Shown here piece after piece: positions 11,226-24,300 of a DNA stretch of 64,000 nt. Origin of the DNA: Edolisoma coerulescens (Eukaryota; Chordata; Aves; Passeriformes; Campephagidae); the NCBI GenBank assembly GCA_013397115.1, contig VWZW01001651.1, positions 250,102 to 314,101 on the forward strand, read 5' to 3'. Below the pieces are notes generated by a model. It was not told the DNA's origin and did not search any database. It was given only the letters and a program-made list of their open reading frames with translations. The translations under genes and the position numbers were made by a program. Position 1 is the first letter of the stretch. Each line of letters starts with the position of its first letter.

Positions 11226-14200
11226 CAGGGGTGTGATTTATACCTGGCGTTCATGTGACTGCCCCAGCTGTTGCTACCACAGCAAAAGGATCAAAGTCAA
11301 TTTGCTGTCCCAGTTGTACCACAGATGTGTTTCCAAGTCAAAGAGCATCTTTAACACTTTCCTTCAGAAGAGTAACAAATACTGCTCAAAGTGACAGCCT
11401 GTAGCTGATGGTAGGTTTCTAGAGGTGACTGCAGCAAAGATCAATTTCTGTCTTTAGTGGAGGGGCTTTAACAGTTACAAACAAATCAATTCCTAGTAAA
11501 TATTAGTGATGTGGAAAATGTACCAAGGGTCACCTTTCAGAATTGTTTTACTCCAGCATGTGGGCATCTTTTTAAGAAACCTTTTTAGTGCCTGGCTAAA
11601 TTCACAGTGGCAGCAAAATATAACACTCTTCTAGCTATTTACTTTATTGATGCTGGCTTCAGCTGATGCTCTTGAAGAGTCTTCCTGTGATTTGTTATAG
11701 GACCAGGTAGACCTTATCAGGGTAATTGCAAAGCACTGTGCTATTTTGTTAAATGCAGCATGTTCTTTGGGAGTGTATTTGTTTTAGTAAGGCTGGAGAG
11801 ATGAAACCTTTGAATTTTTCTAGTGCTTTAAGTCATGAAGTCACTGGCCTGCGATGAGACTGTTTTTTGGGAATGAGCTGCTGAGACATGAAGTTGGCTT
11901 AGCAACTTTACAGGTCAGTCTCCTAAGCAAATATATTCCTCTGTGGTTTTTCTCTGGGTGAAAAAGACATCAAAAAACTTTCTGTTTCTGCAAAAGGCTG
12001 TCAGCTGTGGTTGTTTTTTTTTCATGGAAGAGAGTGGGGAAAAAGAGAAAACCTTGAAAATTACTGCAAAAGAGAGGAAAATTTTTTATTTAACAGCTTG
12101 TGAAGTACCTGAGGTGCTTGCTGCTTTCCCATGACACTGTATTGCATTGCTCCTTATGCTTTGTTAGTGTGTTTCTTTGTCCTTTTTCTTTACCCAAGTC
12201 TGAATAGAGATGGTGTTTTAACCTTCAGGGTTGTGCAAGGCATATAAAGTTACTGTTACGCTTTTCCTGGGTTGCAAGTCAGATAGACTCTCCTGACTGA
12301 TACCTATATATAATGTAAATTAGCACTTTGCTGTAGGGAGAAGCTGATCATCCCTTTTATTCTTCTACTAATCCATATTAGGCTGTTGGCCCATCTTAAA
12401 CCCAGATCTTAACCTTTTTCTGGGCTCTCCCATTTCTACCCTCTAACCCCTACTTGTCTATTTACTGTTCTTGGATTATAAACAGTAAGGGTCCTCTATT
12501 TATTCAGTAGGTGTGGTGGCCCACTGGTTTACAGCACAGTTATATCAGCTTCCACATTGCAGCTTGGCTGAAAGCACGTGGGGTTGGGAATAGCACAGGG
12601 AATTCCCTGTCCGTCCTCACCTCCCATCCCACATGTGACTTACGCAGTAAGCTGTCAGAGCATCTGTTCCTAATGCTCCCAGAGCTGGACTGCATTGTAG
12701 TCTGGATTACTTACTCCAAAACATACTTTTAATAACACACCATAGATTTCTGTTTAATTAGGATACATATTTTAATACAATTTTTTCCCGTCTTTATCTG
12801 AGAGATAGTCGGTGGCTGTATGGTTGGGATGTACTTTGGCACCTGACACAGCTCAAGGGCATATCTGAAACTGGAGGTGAGAAGGAATAGCAATCATGCC
12901 ACTCTTTGGCACAACTTTCTAAACTCCCTCCTAAACAAGGGCTTAGAGCACTACCTTTCTGCCTATATCAAGCAGAAAGCAATCTGCTTCTTACCTTTAT
13001 TCCCTGCTGATCTTGTTTCTAAGCTGTGGCTGTTTTGGAAAATGGAAACTTCTTTACAATGTAGAATGACCAGACATTATATATTGTACTCTTTCTGTGT
13101 GTGCGTGTAAAACTATTCAATTGTGTTGTAACTTGGAATTCTGAATAGTATTCCTTCATTAATGTGTTTAGAGAGCTTATGTTTCACACTGTGTTGTAGT
13201 GTACTGCCACAGGAAGGGTTTTATTATTTATTGAATTTCTTCCTGAATAAACATAAAAATCCAGCAAAGGAAGTATTACTGTACAGATAGGCAAGTGATG
13301 TTCATAATAAATATACTGACTGCAGGTCATCATTCAGGTCACTATTTTACTGTTTTTATTTTTTTTTTCTGACTTCAGGAATAAAAGATTATTTCAAGAA
13401 GCTTTTAAAATAATTTTATTCATTTCTCTCTCTTATCACGTAGGGCTAGTCTACAAACAAGTGGATACCAAGAGCATTGAAAGTATTTTGGTGTTAAGTC
13501 TGCTTATAGATTGGTCTTTCCACTTAGCTTTGAAGTCTTGCCTATCCAAAGAAAATTACTACTGATGGCCTGTGAGCAATGTATGCAGTTGAGCTGGTAA
13601 TGAACATAACTGGTCTGCAAGTGTCAACGAGGATAAACCATCTTTTACTCCTTGCAGGAATTGTGGCTGAAATACAGTTAAACACAGAGATTTCTTAGTA
13701 CAGACTTTACAAGCTTTGTTTTCTAACTGCAGACATTTGAGGGTGCTCTGCTTTTCGCTTGAGTGTTGCCTTCTACTTCCTCTTGTGTTGTTTAAGAAGG
13801 GTAACAGTCCCCAAAGCCCTTGGGTATTTCCAGTGCTACACCAATGGCAGACTGGGATGGGAGGTGATGCTCCTTGCTCCACAGGCGGACATCCCACAGC
13901 TGATAAGAACCATGCTCCCTTAAGACTGCATGCACATTGTTCCGGTGATCCATTTTCTAAGGTTGCTCTGGCAACTCAGGTATGCATGAAAAAAAAAAAA
14001 AAAGGTTATTTCTTGTTAGACATATTTGGTTGCCTTGGTAACAAGAGAATAATTCATCTGAAATGCAACTGGATAGGATAATTGATATATTTTGAGGAAT
14101 GCCTACAGGCAATAATAGGGATTTGTCTGCCACCAACCGTTCCAGACTTCAGAAAAAATAAAGTTAGGCTCTTAAACAGGAACAAGTGTGTTTTCTATGA

Positions 14201-17200
14201 GTCTGGATGTAAAGGTAATACCGTTCTTCCTTGTGCCTCTGAGGGATCCTTGATGGACTTCTCTGCAACTTTAGTGCAGATCAAACTGCATCTATGATCT
14301 CTTTTGAATATTTATTTTACACAATCCAAAGAGTTTAGAAAACCTCTGAAGTAATGAGCTCCCACTATTGTTTGGTTTCTTTGTTCTATGAATGAAATGC
14401 CTTGCAGCAATCTTGGAGGCTTCTGTACAGGAAATTCAAATTGACACTGATAACCCATTGTTACAGATACTAATGACTGACTACCAGGCCTTAAAGGCAT
14501 TAAAGCCCCTGGTTGCTAAGCTAGCTCACTGTACCCCAGTCTTTATGGAAAATTTATGAAGTTTGATCATCCAGTATTTGATGTTTACTTAAACGGCCTC
14601 ATGTTTTCAACACCTTGTTAACTTTCTTCCAACCCCTGTGCAGGACACAGTAAGACCTACTTCCCAGTGAATGAAAGGTTAAAATCTGATCCGTGTTCAT
14701 CTCCTTCTGCACAAAGGCTGACAGGAAGGAATGTAAGAATGGCATGGGAAAACAGATGGGAAAAGTGCCTGTGGGAAGACTGAACAGATGACCTTGGGGT
14801 CCTGAGACTTGCTGGGTACATGCTGGAGCACAGCTCTATCTGACTTCATAGCTAGTTAATTTTCTTCTTGTAACACTAACCTTTTCAGAGCCGCGATTTT
14901 CCTGCTAAGCTGTTCTGCCCTAGGCTTTTTTCTCTCACCTGACTCAAGAGTCTGTCCTCCCATGACTGGTGTCTTGTCTTCTCCCAGTAACTTCTTCTGC
15001 TCCCAAACAAGATATAAAGGTGGCAACTAACTTAAAGAAGGAATGTTCAGACTGGTTTTAAGGCTGTTTATGTGAATTCGTCAGAAGCTTCACAGTTTAA
15101 TAGCATTTCTGGAATAAAATATCAATTATCCCTGACATTTTGTTAATTTCACCTTTTTCATTTGGGATATGGAATGTGATACCAAGAAAACTCTCTATTT
15201 ATTTTAAACTGGCTCTGAATCAGGTAGAGCTCACAAGGATATCTGTTTTCCTGGAGAGGAAAACTATAACTTCTCAAAGTTTCCCAGGAATATAAATTGC
15301 AGCAGTGACAGATCACAAGGTCAATATGATTACAAAAAGGAAGTATTTGCTTTATTATAGCAAGGCACCAAATGGTGTATGCTTTCTCCTTGAGGACCCT
15401 AGAAAGAAAATGTTTCCAGAAAAAGAAAGTTAGAACCCTAATGAAAGCAGAAATACTTTTCATTCCCGCAAGACACTGTTTATTGTGTTAGTATACAATC
15501 CATCAGTGCAGTAAATCGAGTCAAAAAATAAGGTAGTTGTCTAACATACTACAAGATTTTGTGCTAAGGGAATTATGTTTCTCTTTCTAGCACAAGACAA
15601 GATCTTTCTTTAGTCATGGACAAGGACAGCCTGAATGGATAATGTCTGTACTTGAATCCTTATAATGAAATTTGCAACTGGTCAGCCACTGAAAATCCTT
15701 CTAAATTTATCTGTGCAGCGCTATAAACTACATGAGCCTGCAAACTTGTGACTCTTAGAACTCCCAAGTAACTTTTCAAGCCATGCAAATAGGTAATATT
15801 CCTTTATCAAGGAAAATGTTCAGTTCACTCGGGTTGAACAATTATGAGTATTAACTCTGTAAACAAAAGTAATACAAAAACATAGTTGAGGAATTCTAAT
15901 ACTAATGCAGTAGATGGTGGTATATTAGCTCTTGTTAACCTATTATTGTATCTGATCTATTGCAATCTATTTTCTTGCAATAAATAAGCATCTTAGACTT
16001 CAATTTTCTTGAAGAAAAAAAATGTACTTTTTTTTTAGTTGAGATAATAGTCTCAACCTAAAAATACTCAGGGTTTTCCTTGTTTTATCTGGCCACGGGC
16101 AATCTCTATGGAAGTTTATCTTGACTGTTTGTATGGGAATGAAAACTGAAGCATCTTATCATACAGAAATCATACCCTGAGAAACTACATTGTGCTTGCC
16201 TGTTGCATAAAGCTGAAAAGTACTGTTCTTCCTCCCTCCCTTGATATTTCAGAAGAGTTCCTGACATCCAAACAGCTGTCCAGCTGCCACAGGGCAGAAT
16301 CATTTAAAGCTAAGTAGCAATAGACCAAGTTTCAGTTATCTTAGAAAACATTCGACATACTGTCGCAGGCTCTGTTATGGTCTCCTTCACTACGTTTTTG
16401 ATAAATTTTAATTTGCAAATGGACAGTTTTAACACTAATTTCAATTTATCCTTTCTCTGAAGGAGCATGTAATTGATAATGCTGGGATGTATGGTATGCT
16501 AAGTTGTAAAAACATACCTGTTATTTTGTCATTATCTTCCCCATCCAATATATTTGAGAATGATTACAAATTTCTGTAACAGCCTCTTACATAGTATGAA
16601 GTTTCCTGGGAAGTTGGTGAGGCTAAAGCTCACAGAAACTTACAGTTTCTTCAAAGGTGAATAGTAAAAGAGTTATTTTGAAGTTTGGTAGTACTGTCTG
16701 CCTTTCTTATCTCTCACAGTGGAAAAAGCCCCTGACGCTCTATGGGGATTCTCTTCAAAGAAAGTGGAACATGATCCACACATGAAATTGTAGCCTTCAT
16801 TGAATTATTAAGTCTGCTGTTTTCTGGCAGCAGGGTCAGAAATCTTCAGTCCTACTCCATATTTTACCTTTCTAGGCTTTCTGTCTCTTACTACAAAATC
16901 TGCAGCTGACAAAATTCAATATAGTCTCTGAAAGGACTCCTGAGCACGGCTATAATTGTATTGTTTTCTTTGATTGTTTTGGAGATGTTGTAAAAGGAGG
17001 AACAGGGACAAAATTTAAAAAATTACTAAAACAAAGTCAAAGGTGGCAATTTGAAATGAGAAACTCCTTGACTCTTTTCCAAACTGCTTTCAGTTTTTCC
17101 ATCTTCCCCATATAAAAGCTGTACATTTCTTTAGGATCAAGAGAATGGTCTCCATTATTTCATGGTAATTAGTTTCTGTGCATTAGAGATAGGAGGAATT

Positions 17201-20147
17201 CACTTGCACTTCAAGGATTTCTTCTACAGCACTGCAGAGCAAGAACTGTAGAAAACATCCAGCCCATGGTTTGCCTACTTCTGGAAGTTCAGCTGTGTTT
17301 AAAAAGAATATACAGCATGATGAAATTAGACCCATACTAACCGTATAATTAGGAATGTTGCTCTGGAGGAGAACTTCTGAATCACTGAAAATGCTACAGC
17401 CAGTCAACCAGGTCATGTAAACTCTTCCTACAGCTGATTGAGTTCTCTTTGAATCTAGCTTTTCTTTGTAGTTTTTTATTCCTGCTGAAAGGCTGTGCTG
17501 GGGCCTTCCTGCTTTTAAGGCTACAGGGATGATCCTCTATCCCAGCTGACCTCTTATGTGTTCTTTTGAAATTTATTGCTGGTTTATTCAGCTTGGTTTT
17601 GTGCTAGTATTTTCTTTTTTTTTCATGGCTTCTTTTCTTTTATTTTTTTTCCTCTTTTACCCCTGCTGCCTGACTGTGTTTTATAGACAGTGTACCTCTC
17701 GGTCATCAAGCTGTTAGGCAAAGAAAAGTCATCTCTCTTAGGCAAAATGCGTGCTACTCCATAGGATGTCTGCTGTGTATTTCCCTTCTCTGCTCAAACT
17801 GGGGAGCCAGTTGCAGTATGTCATGGCTTCCTTCTGTCTCACATCTAAGTTGCCTTCCCATGGAAACTGGGACATAAAGGAGAAAGAAGGAAGCAAGGCC
17901 TAGTGTGGGCTTGTCCTCATGTGGAACTGGGACGTAAAGGGGAAGAGCTTACAAGCTAAAGACATGAAGCATGCTTTAAGATCCTGCAGCTACAACTTGA
18001 TTTTCTTTTAATGATAAGGGGATAGTGAAACTAATATATATCACCTGCTCTATCTGGAGTTCATGTTCTTCAGACACAGAATGGATCAGCTAGGTCTCCC
18101 TAGCGCTTTGTAAGTAATTTTAATAATTTTTTGCATCTCCCCAAAAATCTTGCCTAATAGAATCCTCGTCTGCAATCTGACTCCTTCACATCTGAATATA
18201 TTGGTAGTTCATCATTGTTCGGGAGCCTCCATCCATCTCAGGTTTTCTCCATCTTTGGTTGTTACCAATAGATATATTTATAGCAAGAATTCTTGACCCA
18301 CATGTTGAACCTTGTGCTTGGTACAAATGACTTTTTCATCCCATATGTCTCACTCCAGCTTTTAACGTCCTTCAGCTTTTTTTTAGCGATCTTCCTCTGT
18401 ATTGGAACCCTTACGTTCTGAGACAACAGCAAATTTTAATGCTTCAAACACATTTTGCACCATATTCATTAAAAAAAAACAGGAATCAAACTTATTCTAA
18501 GAAAAAGTAATGAGACATTACCTATTAATTATCCTTCATCTCTAGGCTTCTAATTTTGCTGTAATCTCGCCTTTAGGTAGTTCTTCTCCTAATTTATAAT
18601 CTAATATTTTATTAATCTCTAGTTTCTGACTTAATGATTCCTCTCTCATGCCACATCATTAAGTATTTTTACCAATGTCCAGGTAGATTGAATCAGCTGC
18701 CTCTCCTCAGTCTTAATAATTATTTACTTTCCTGTTTAGTCTTGCTTGTTCTACTTTTAGTAAACCTATGCAGCATTTCTTTCCACTTCCTTCCATGTCT
18801 TTAATTATTCTTTCCATCAAAGTTTGCTGTAAAAAATTGTGTACAGTTGTGGTTGGACTAATGATACTCTATTATGTTTCTTCCTCTTTGCTGTCCTCTG
18901 GCTGTATGACCTCTTGGAAGATTTGGCAATGAATTCTATGGAGCGGACCTGCAACTTCAGAAGCTATTTCTTTTTGAGGCTTGAAAGTAACCCAGACTTT
19001 TGTGAGTTGGAATGTATGGAGGCCTTCAGCCTCTTTCTGCTCTAACACAGTACTTGTGGTTCTTATTTTTGTTCTTTTTAGCCATTGTTCTGGTATATCC
19101 CCACTCAATATTTCCAATATACTTAAGTTAACTGACATAAAAGCACTTGGGTTTTGGTCTAAACTGTAGTCATCTTTAATCTCGGTCCTATTCCACCACA
19201 ATTTCAGTTCCCATCTGTACTTCATTTTTATTTATGTTCTTGAGCATTTCATTGCTACCTTTTGGAATATCTCTGCACCGTCTAATTCTGTTTGACTTAC
19301 AATAAAATCGCTAGCAAAATTATTCCCATAAGGTTTTGACATCAGTAATTTTCCGATTTTACCTCTTAAAATGCCTGTCAAAAGGAAGAACATGGCATCA
19401 AAACAGCACTTGTTTGTTTCTGGTCAAAAAGATACCACATCAGATCACTGAGTTTTATCTTCTTGAATATTGTATTGGAAGTGGTAATATGTTGAGTGTT
19501 TCTCTTCCCTTCCCTGAACTTTTGGAGAATTCCTTGCACAGCTCATAGGTATTTTCAGAGTGCTCTCCAGCATTTTATTAAAGGGATAGAGAGGAGGAAA
19601 ATGTAATAAACAGGGGGGGTTTTTTTGTGTATGTGTGTGTTTCTTTGCCTAGTATCAATTGTGGCACAAATTACAAACCTTTAAACAATAAGGAAGAAAA
19701 AATTAGTCAACTTCATCGGTAGATTTTTGCTGTATATATTCTGGTTCACTATATATTCAAATGATTTTCCAGGTAACTGTATCCTGATTTTTAATGCAAA
19801 ATCAACTAAGCAAAGGAGAAAAATAAAGGGCATGATTTTTTTCTTAAATCTCAGCTAAAGGAAGATTGACACATTAGTCATTGTTTGAGATGGAGAGAAC
19901 AGGAGGAAGAAAGACGTGACAGTCATAAGGCTACCTGATCAGTTTGGGAACAAAAGCTTTTACTTGGTCTCAATACATCTTGCTCCAGGTTTGGGACTTT
20001 GAAGACTATGAAATGGCAAAATTTTCCCAGGATAAGAAAATTTTCTGCTCAGTTCCAGTTATTTGCACCCCTATCCAAGCCTCAGAATTAACACTGAGTT
20101 AATTTTGAGGCTATGGTTCCTTGTTTTACGTCTATTACCTAAGAACA
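11226..20147. other. Unique non-coding DNA, no supported gene
   Basis: No gene, RNA gene or clear mobile element is recognised. Open frames reach at most about 121 codons and look random. Small features include a run of 15 adenines at about 13989-14003, a roughly 60-base-period local duplication near 17.85 kb, and T-rich tracts near 17.6 kb and 19.62 kb. The stretch at 18.1-18.8 kb is rich in TTAAT and CTTTT words without a recognisable order. Confidence 0.7.
17851..17944 (+). repeat. Local direct duplication
   Basis: The segment at 17851-17884, containing AACTGGGACATAAAGG, is echoed at 17912-17944 as AACTGGGACGTAAAGG with flanking similarity (tgccttccca versus tgtcctcat). The copies start about 60 bases apart and differ at several positions, so this is an older tandem duplication. 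No function is apparent. Confidence 0.65.
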
Positions 20148-20730
20148 TATGCTGATTTGGGTTGAGGTTGAGTTAATTTTCTTCACAGTACCGGTGTGGG
20201 GCTGTGCTTTGGGTTTGTGCTGGAACCAGTGTTGGTAGTTCAGGGATGTTTTTGTTACTGTTAAACAGTGCTTACACAGAGTCAAGGCCTTTTCTGCTTC
20301 TCACACCACCCAGCAGTGAGAAGGGTGGGGATGCACAAAAGGTTGGGAGGGGATGCAGCCGGGACAGCTGACCTCAAGTGACCCCAGGGATATTCCATAC
20401 CGTATGGCCTCATGTTTGGCAATAGAAGTGTGGGGGGGAAGGTTGTCTGGAGGCCACTGCTCAGGGACTGGGCACACATTGGTTAGTGGTGAGCAGTTGT
20501 TTTCATTTGCATCACTTGTCTGTCCTGGGTTTTATTTCTCTCTCTTTGCTATTTTTTTTTTTTGGTGACAATTTTGAATTATTATTTTTTAAACTTTATT
20601 TCAATTATTAAACTGTTTTTAATCACAATGCATGAGTTTTTTCACTTTAACCCTTCCAATTCTCTTCCCCCATCCCACTGGGGGAGTGGCTGTATGGTGC
20701 TCAGCTGCCAGCTGGGGTTAGAACGTGTCA
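20148..20730 (+). mobile_element. ERVL-type endogenous retrovirus LTR (solo or truncated)
   Basis: About 580 bases match, block by block, an avian LTR family I recognise. There is a 5' block with GAGTTAATTTTCTTCACAGTA, then ACAGAGTCAAGGCCTTTTCTGC, a GGACAGCTGACC block followed by GGGATATTCCATACC, a polyadenylation signal ATTAAA at 20607-20612, and a 3' block with CCATCCCACTGGGGGAGTG ending in a CTGGGGTTA motif and terminal CA at 20730. The TATA region (about 20420) is altered, and the 5' end reads TA where TG is expected. No open gag, pol or env follows. Class III (ERVL-like) assignment is from memory. The five bases before the start and after the end do not match, so no target-site duplication is visible. 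The copy is inactive. Confidence 0.75.
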
Positions 20731-20954
20731 GCCCTTGGCACAGTCCAGAGGGACCTGTGAAGACACAGGAGGGAAAAGAAGCAATCCCTACCCAAAGACC
20801 TCAGGAATGATTGAGGGAAGATTTATTGAGTAATGTGTTTAAATGCAGTTTTAAGATATACACGCACACACATGTTGGCGTGGTGCATAAACTATCACAA
20901 AAGCTTTCTTTCTGCAAAAGGGCAGATTCTAATTTATATCAATAACTCTCAGTC
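20731..20954. other. Sequence after the LTR, origin unclear
   Basis: About 220 bases lie between the LTR end and the GC-rich block. A segment near 20735-20753 (TGGCACAG…GAGGGA) has a weak resemblance to a leucine-tRNA primer-binding site, which would be expected just after an ERVL 5' LTR, but it is offset and diverged. A short CA-rich run lies at about 20860-20872. I cannot tell whether this is leftover retroviral internal sequence or host DNA. Confidence 0.35.
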
Positions 20955-21301
20955 AAATAGCTGGTGAAATGAAGGTCAGTTTTTTGAGCTGAGTCATCCC
21001 AAAATGAAATAAACATGCCAGGGTGCTGTGGAGTAGGAGGGCTCACCATGGTGGGGTGGCAGAGCAGGGACAGGCATGCAGGGCCTGTCCCACTGCCCCA
21101 GCCCTGGACACGGGGCACAGCCCTGGGGCTGGGCACAGGCCCGGCTGGGATGTGAGCTGGGCTCAGTAGGGCCCCGGCCCGGCAAGGCTGGGAGGAGCTG
21201 GAGATCAGCAGATTCTGGCAGCCCCAAGGGGCTGACGTGGGGTTCTGAGCCATGGGTGGGGTGTGGGGAGCCCCAGGAGCTGGGCAGGGACAGTCAGGCT
21301 C
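20955..21301 (+). repeat. GC-rich repeat block, copy A
   Basis: This is a GC-rich, locally CpG-containing block in AT-rich surroundings. It shares colinear segments with a block at 59.90-60.30 kb on the same strand: CCCAAAATG at about 20998-21006, AGGGCC…CCCACTGCCCCAGCC at 21080-21103, and GTCAGGCTC near 21293-21301. Spacing between blocks differs by insertions or deletions. This suggests two old copies of one dispersed element, possibly an LTR or a non-autonomous retroelement, although I cannot name a family. Its position just after the ERVL-like LTR may be coincidence or nested insertion. The minus-strand open frames here (to 104 codons) reflect high GC rather than coding. Confidence 0.4.
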
Positions 21302-24300
21302 GTTAGTGCCCTCGGGGCTGTGAGGGACATTGATCCTGCTTGTGTGACCATCCTAGGCATGCTTACTTGAATACAGCATTCGGACAGATACTGTATATTT
21401 GAAATATAAAGTAACATTGGGTCAATTCAGCCCTATAAATGTAATTTATGTAGTTTAGCCATCAGAATTTGGTGTAGTTTCCTGGCCTCAGAGTGATATA
21501 GCACTAAGACTCATCTAGGTTCAGAAACTCACACGCAAAGACTCTGATCTGTGGTAAAAGCTATTAACAATTTAAATGAAATATAATCAGGATTTGAACA
21601 CAATGTCATGGAAGTATCAGTGAGACAGAAGCTCTAATTACAGAAGCCTGTATTTAATGTTGTAAGGGACTTGAAAATATGTTATTCTAAAACTGAACAT
21701 AAGAGCCATAGAGTGCAAACAAAATTATTTTCCTAGCTTATAAGGATCCCAAATTTCATGAAATTCAGGCCTATCTTATTATAGTTTTTGATCTTTCAAG
21801 AAAAAAGTGAAGAGAATGAGAATTCTTTTGCTTCCTCTTCTTGATACACTTTATCTTGCTTGGCTTTGAGTTAAAACTGTGACATTCAATTACGTGCTGA
21901 AAATGTACTCATTGATTTGACACAGCAAGAAAAAAATATGAATAATTTCACATAAAAATACAATTTCTGCAGGATTTCAAGTCCCCACTTAATACTATAA
22001 AGCAGTCTTTTTTCTTTTGTCCCTCTCCTGCAAAGATTTTGATGGGAAAATTCCCGTATTAATACCTATAAATATAGGTATTAAACATAGCCAGAGGAGG
22101 GAGCCTCTAATTGTCCTATGAACACAATGAAAACCTGTTGGGAGCTATAGCAAAGTGAGAAACTTTTCAATTAAGGAAAAAAGCAAGCAATCAGAGGCCT
22201 TTGTTGATTCCTATAGCTTTTAAAGAAAAAGCCCTCTATCTAAGCACTTTTATTGTAATTATCTGTTTCAGCGAGTCAGTGCCGTGTCTCTGTGAAATCC
22301 AGTCCATGAAATACTTACAGCTGGTGCTGCAAATGCTGCCTATGCTGCCAAAAACCTCTTCCTGCCTTCAGACTAGGGCCTCCCTCTTTCCTTTCAACTC
22401 AGGTTTGCTTTGCTTCTCCCCTCCTTTTGTCTTCCTTTCTGCCCTTTTCCTTCTTCCAGGCCTGTCCTAATCACAGCTCCTGTTGCCTACTTTATATGGC
22501 AGCAGGTTGGGGTGGGGAGCCTGGCAATGGGTGCTGTGCAAGGGAGAGTAGTGAGTGGAGGCAATGTTGGTATCAGCCCAGATAAACATCCATGGAAGCA
22601 ATTCACAGGAGGATTGTGATCATCTAAGTCAGTTCACTCTGCTTTGAAGAGTGCAGACACGGTATTCTCTTCACATCCTGAAAATGATCTAATCTATAGC
22701 TGATGAGCAGTCACTGCAGCTGTTGATTCCTCTTTGAGGCTTTACCCGGTCTCCCTACGTTCTGCTAAATATAATATTTGAGCAAAATATTACTTAAAAT
22801 TACAAACATCAGAGTGTATGTATATTTTCTAACTATTGTAGCATTTTGAATCTTCAAATTGCTACACCTGTACAACCCTACATCATGTTTCTTTCTCCTT
22901 TGGCTTCCTGAGTCTGGGTTGAAAACTCACAAAACTGTATAAAATAAAAAAGTTAGAAAAGTCTGAAATCTTTCAGAACAGTCTGAAAAGATTGCCTATA
23001 GGTTTGAAATTATTCCTCTCTGCATATGGCTCACAGTGGCTGAATGCTTAAACCCCCTCTATTTCTTGTTTTGTTAAACAAACCATTCATAATTATCTTA
23101 ATGTATACAATCATGATTCACTGAGCAGCAAATGGACAGAAGCCTTCTACAAACTGGCTAAAAGGAGTCCTTCAGTCCTTCCTCACCACCACATGAATGA
23201 CTTCCAGCAAGAATGAGCAATCACAGCTAAAGCTAAGGATTAAGACACTGTTATCCAAAGACGTAACAACTATTATTAAGGGACTGGCATTGAAATGGGA
23301 TTGTAATCTTTACCAGTGAAGTCACTTTGCCTTCATTTTGCTCTACAGTTCCCACACTGAGGAGATGTTTTAATAGCAATTTGTATTTGATTACTGCCTG
23401 GGTCTGGTCAAAGCCTTAGCATGCAGTGAAAATTTTGTGCAAAGATTCCCTCCATCTGCTCCTGAACACTTTCCATTTCCTATTTGACTGGCAATATTTT
23501 CCAGGGTTTCTTCTTGCATGTGAGAGATATGTGATAGAAAAAACAGCTCCCAAAACTTCCAGAGGAAGCATTCATTTAACACTTGTTCATTTTGAGATTA
23601 CAGGTGCCTGTTTAACTTCCACCACATGTAGTTTTAGTTTCCTCTAGTTTAATTTGTTTTAAGGGATATATCCACAACATAATGTTCAAATCTAGATCTT
23701 GGATCTTTCCAGAAATTGCAGGTCCGTGTTTTGCTTTATTCTGTTGCTGAAACAAAATATTGTTTTCCTGAGTAACATGTTAATAAGGGCCCTAAGGATT
23801 AGATATCAAATTGATAGCTTCAAAAGTACGCAGTACAACTATGTGGTAATTTTACTTCATTATAATTTTTTTCCCCATTCTTTCAATTTTTAGCATTATA
23901 TCTTAAATAAGCAGGTATGAACTGGTTCTCAAATGCAAATCTCTTCTAGCTGCTGTAGATAATCAGGCTTTGGATAAAAATCATGGCACTTCTCATTTTT
24001 ATCCTCTGAATCTGTCATCTGATCTTCATATGCTTAAAATTCAAAATTCAGCTCCTTCCAAAGGTCCAGTTAGATGTTCTCCGTCTGTGGCAACTGTTGC
24101 AAGCCTTTCACTGTAGGTTGATTATGACCATTTTGCTCAGCTGGTGGCAAATATCAATTAGTGCATGCTTTTCCCTAAATGATATGCTTCTTGAATGTAA
24201 ATGAAAGGAAGAAAATAGGCATTAAAATTTCACTCTTTCCTCTTCTGAAAGCACTGTATGAACATGATTGTGTCACACAGGCGTGAACTGCCACTGTCTG

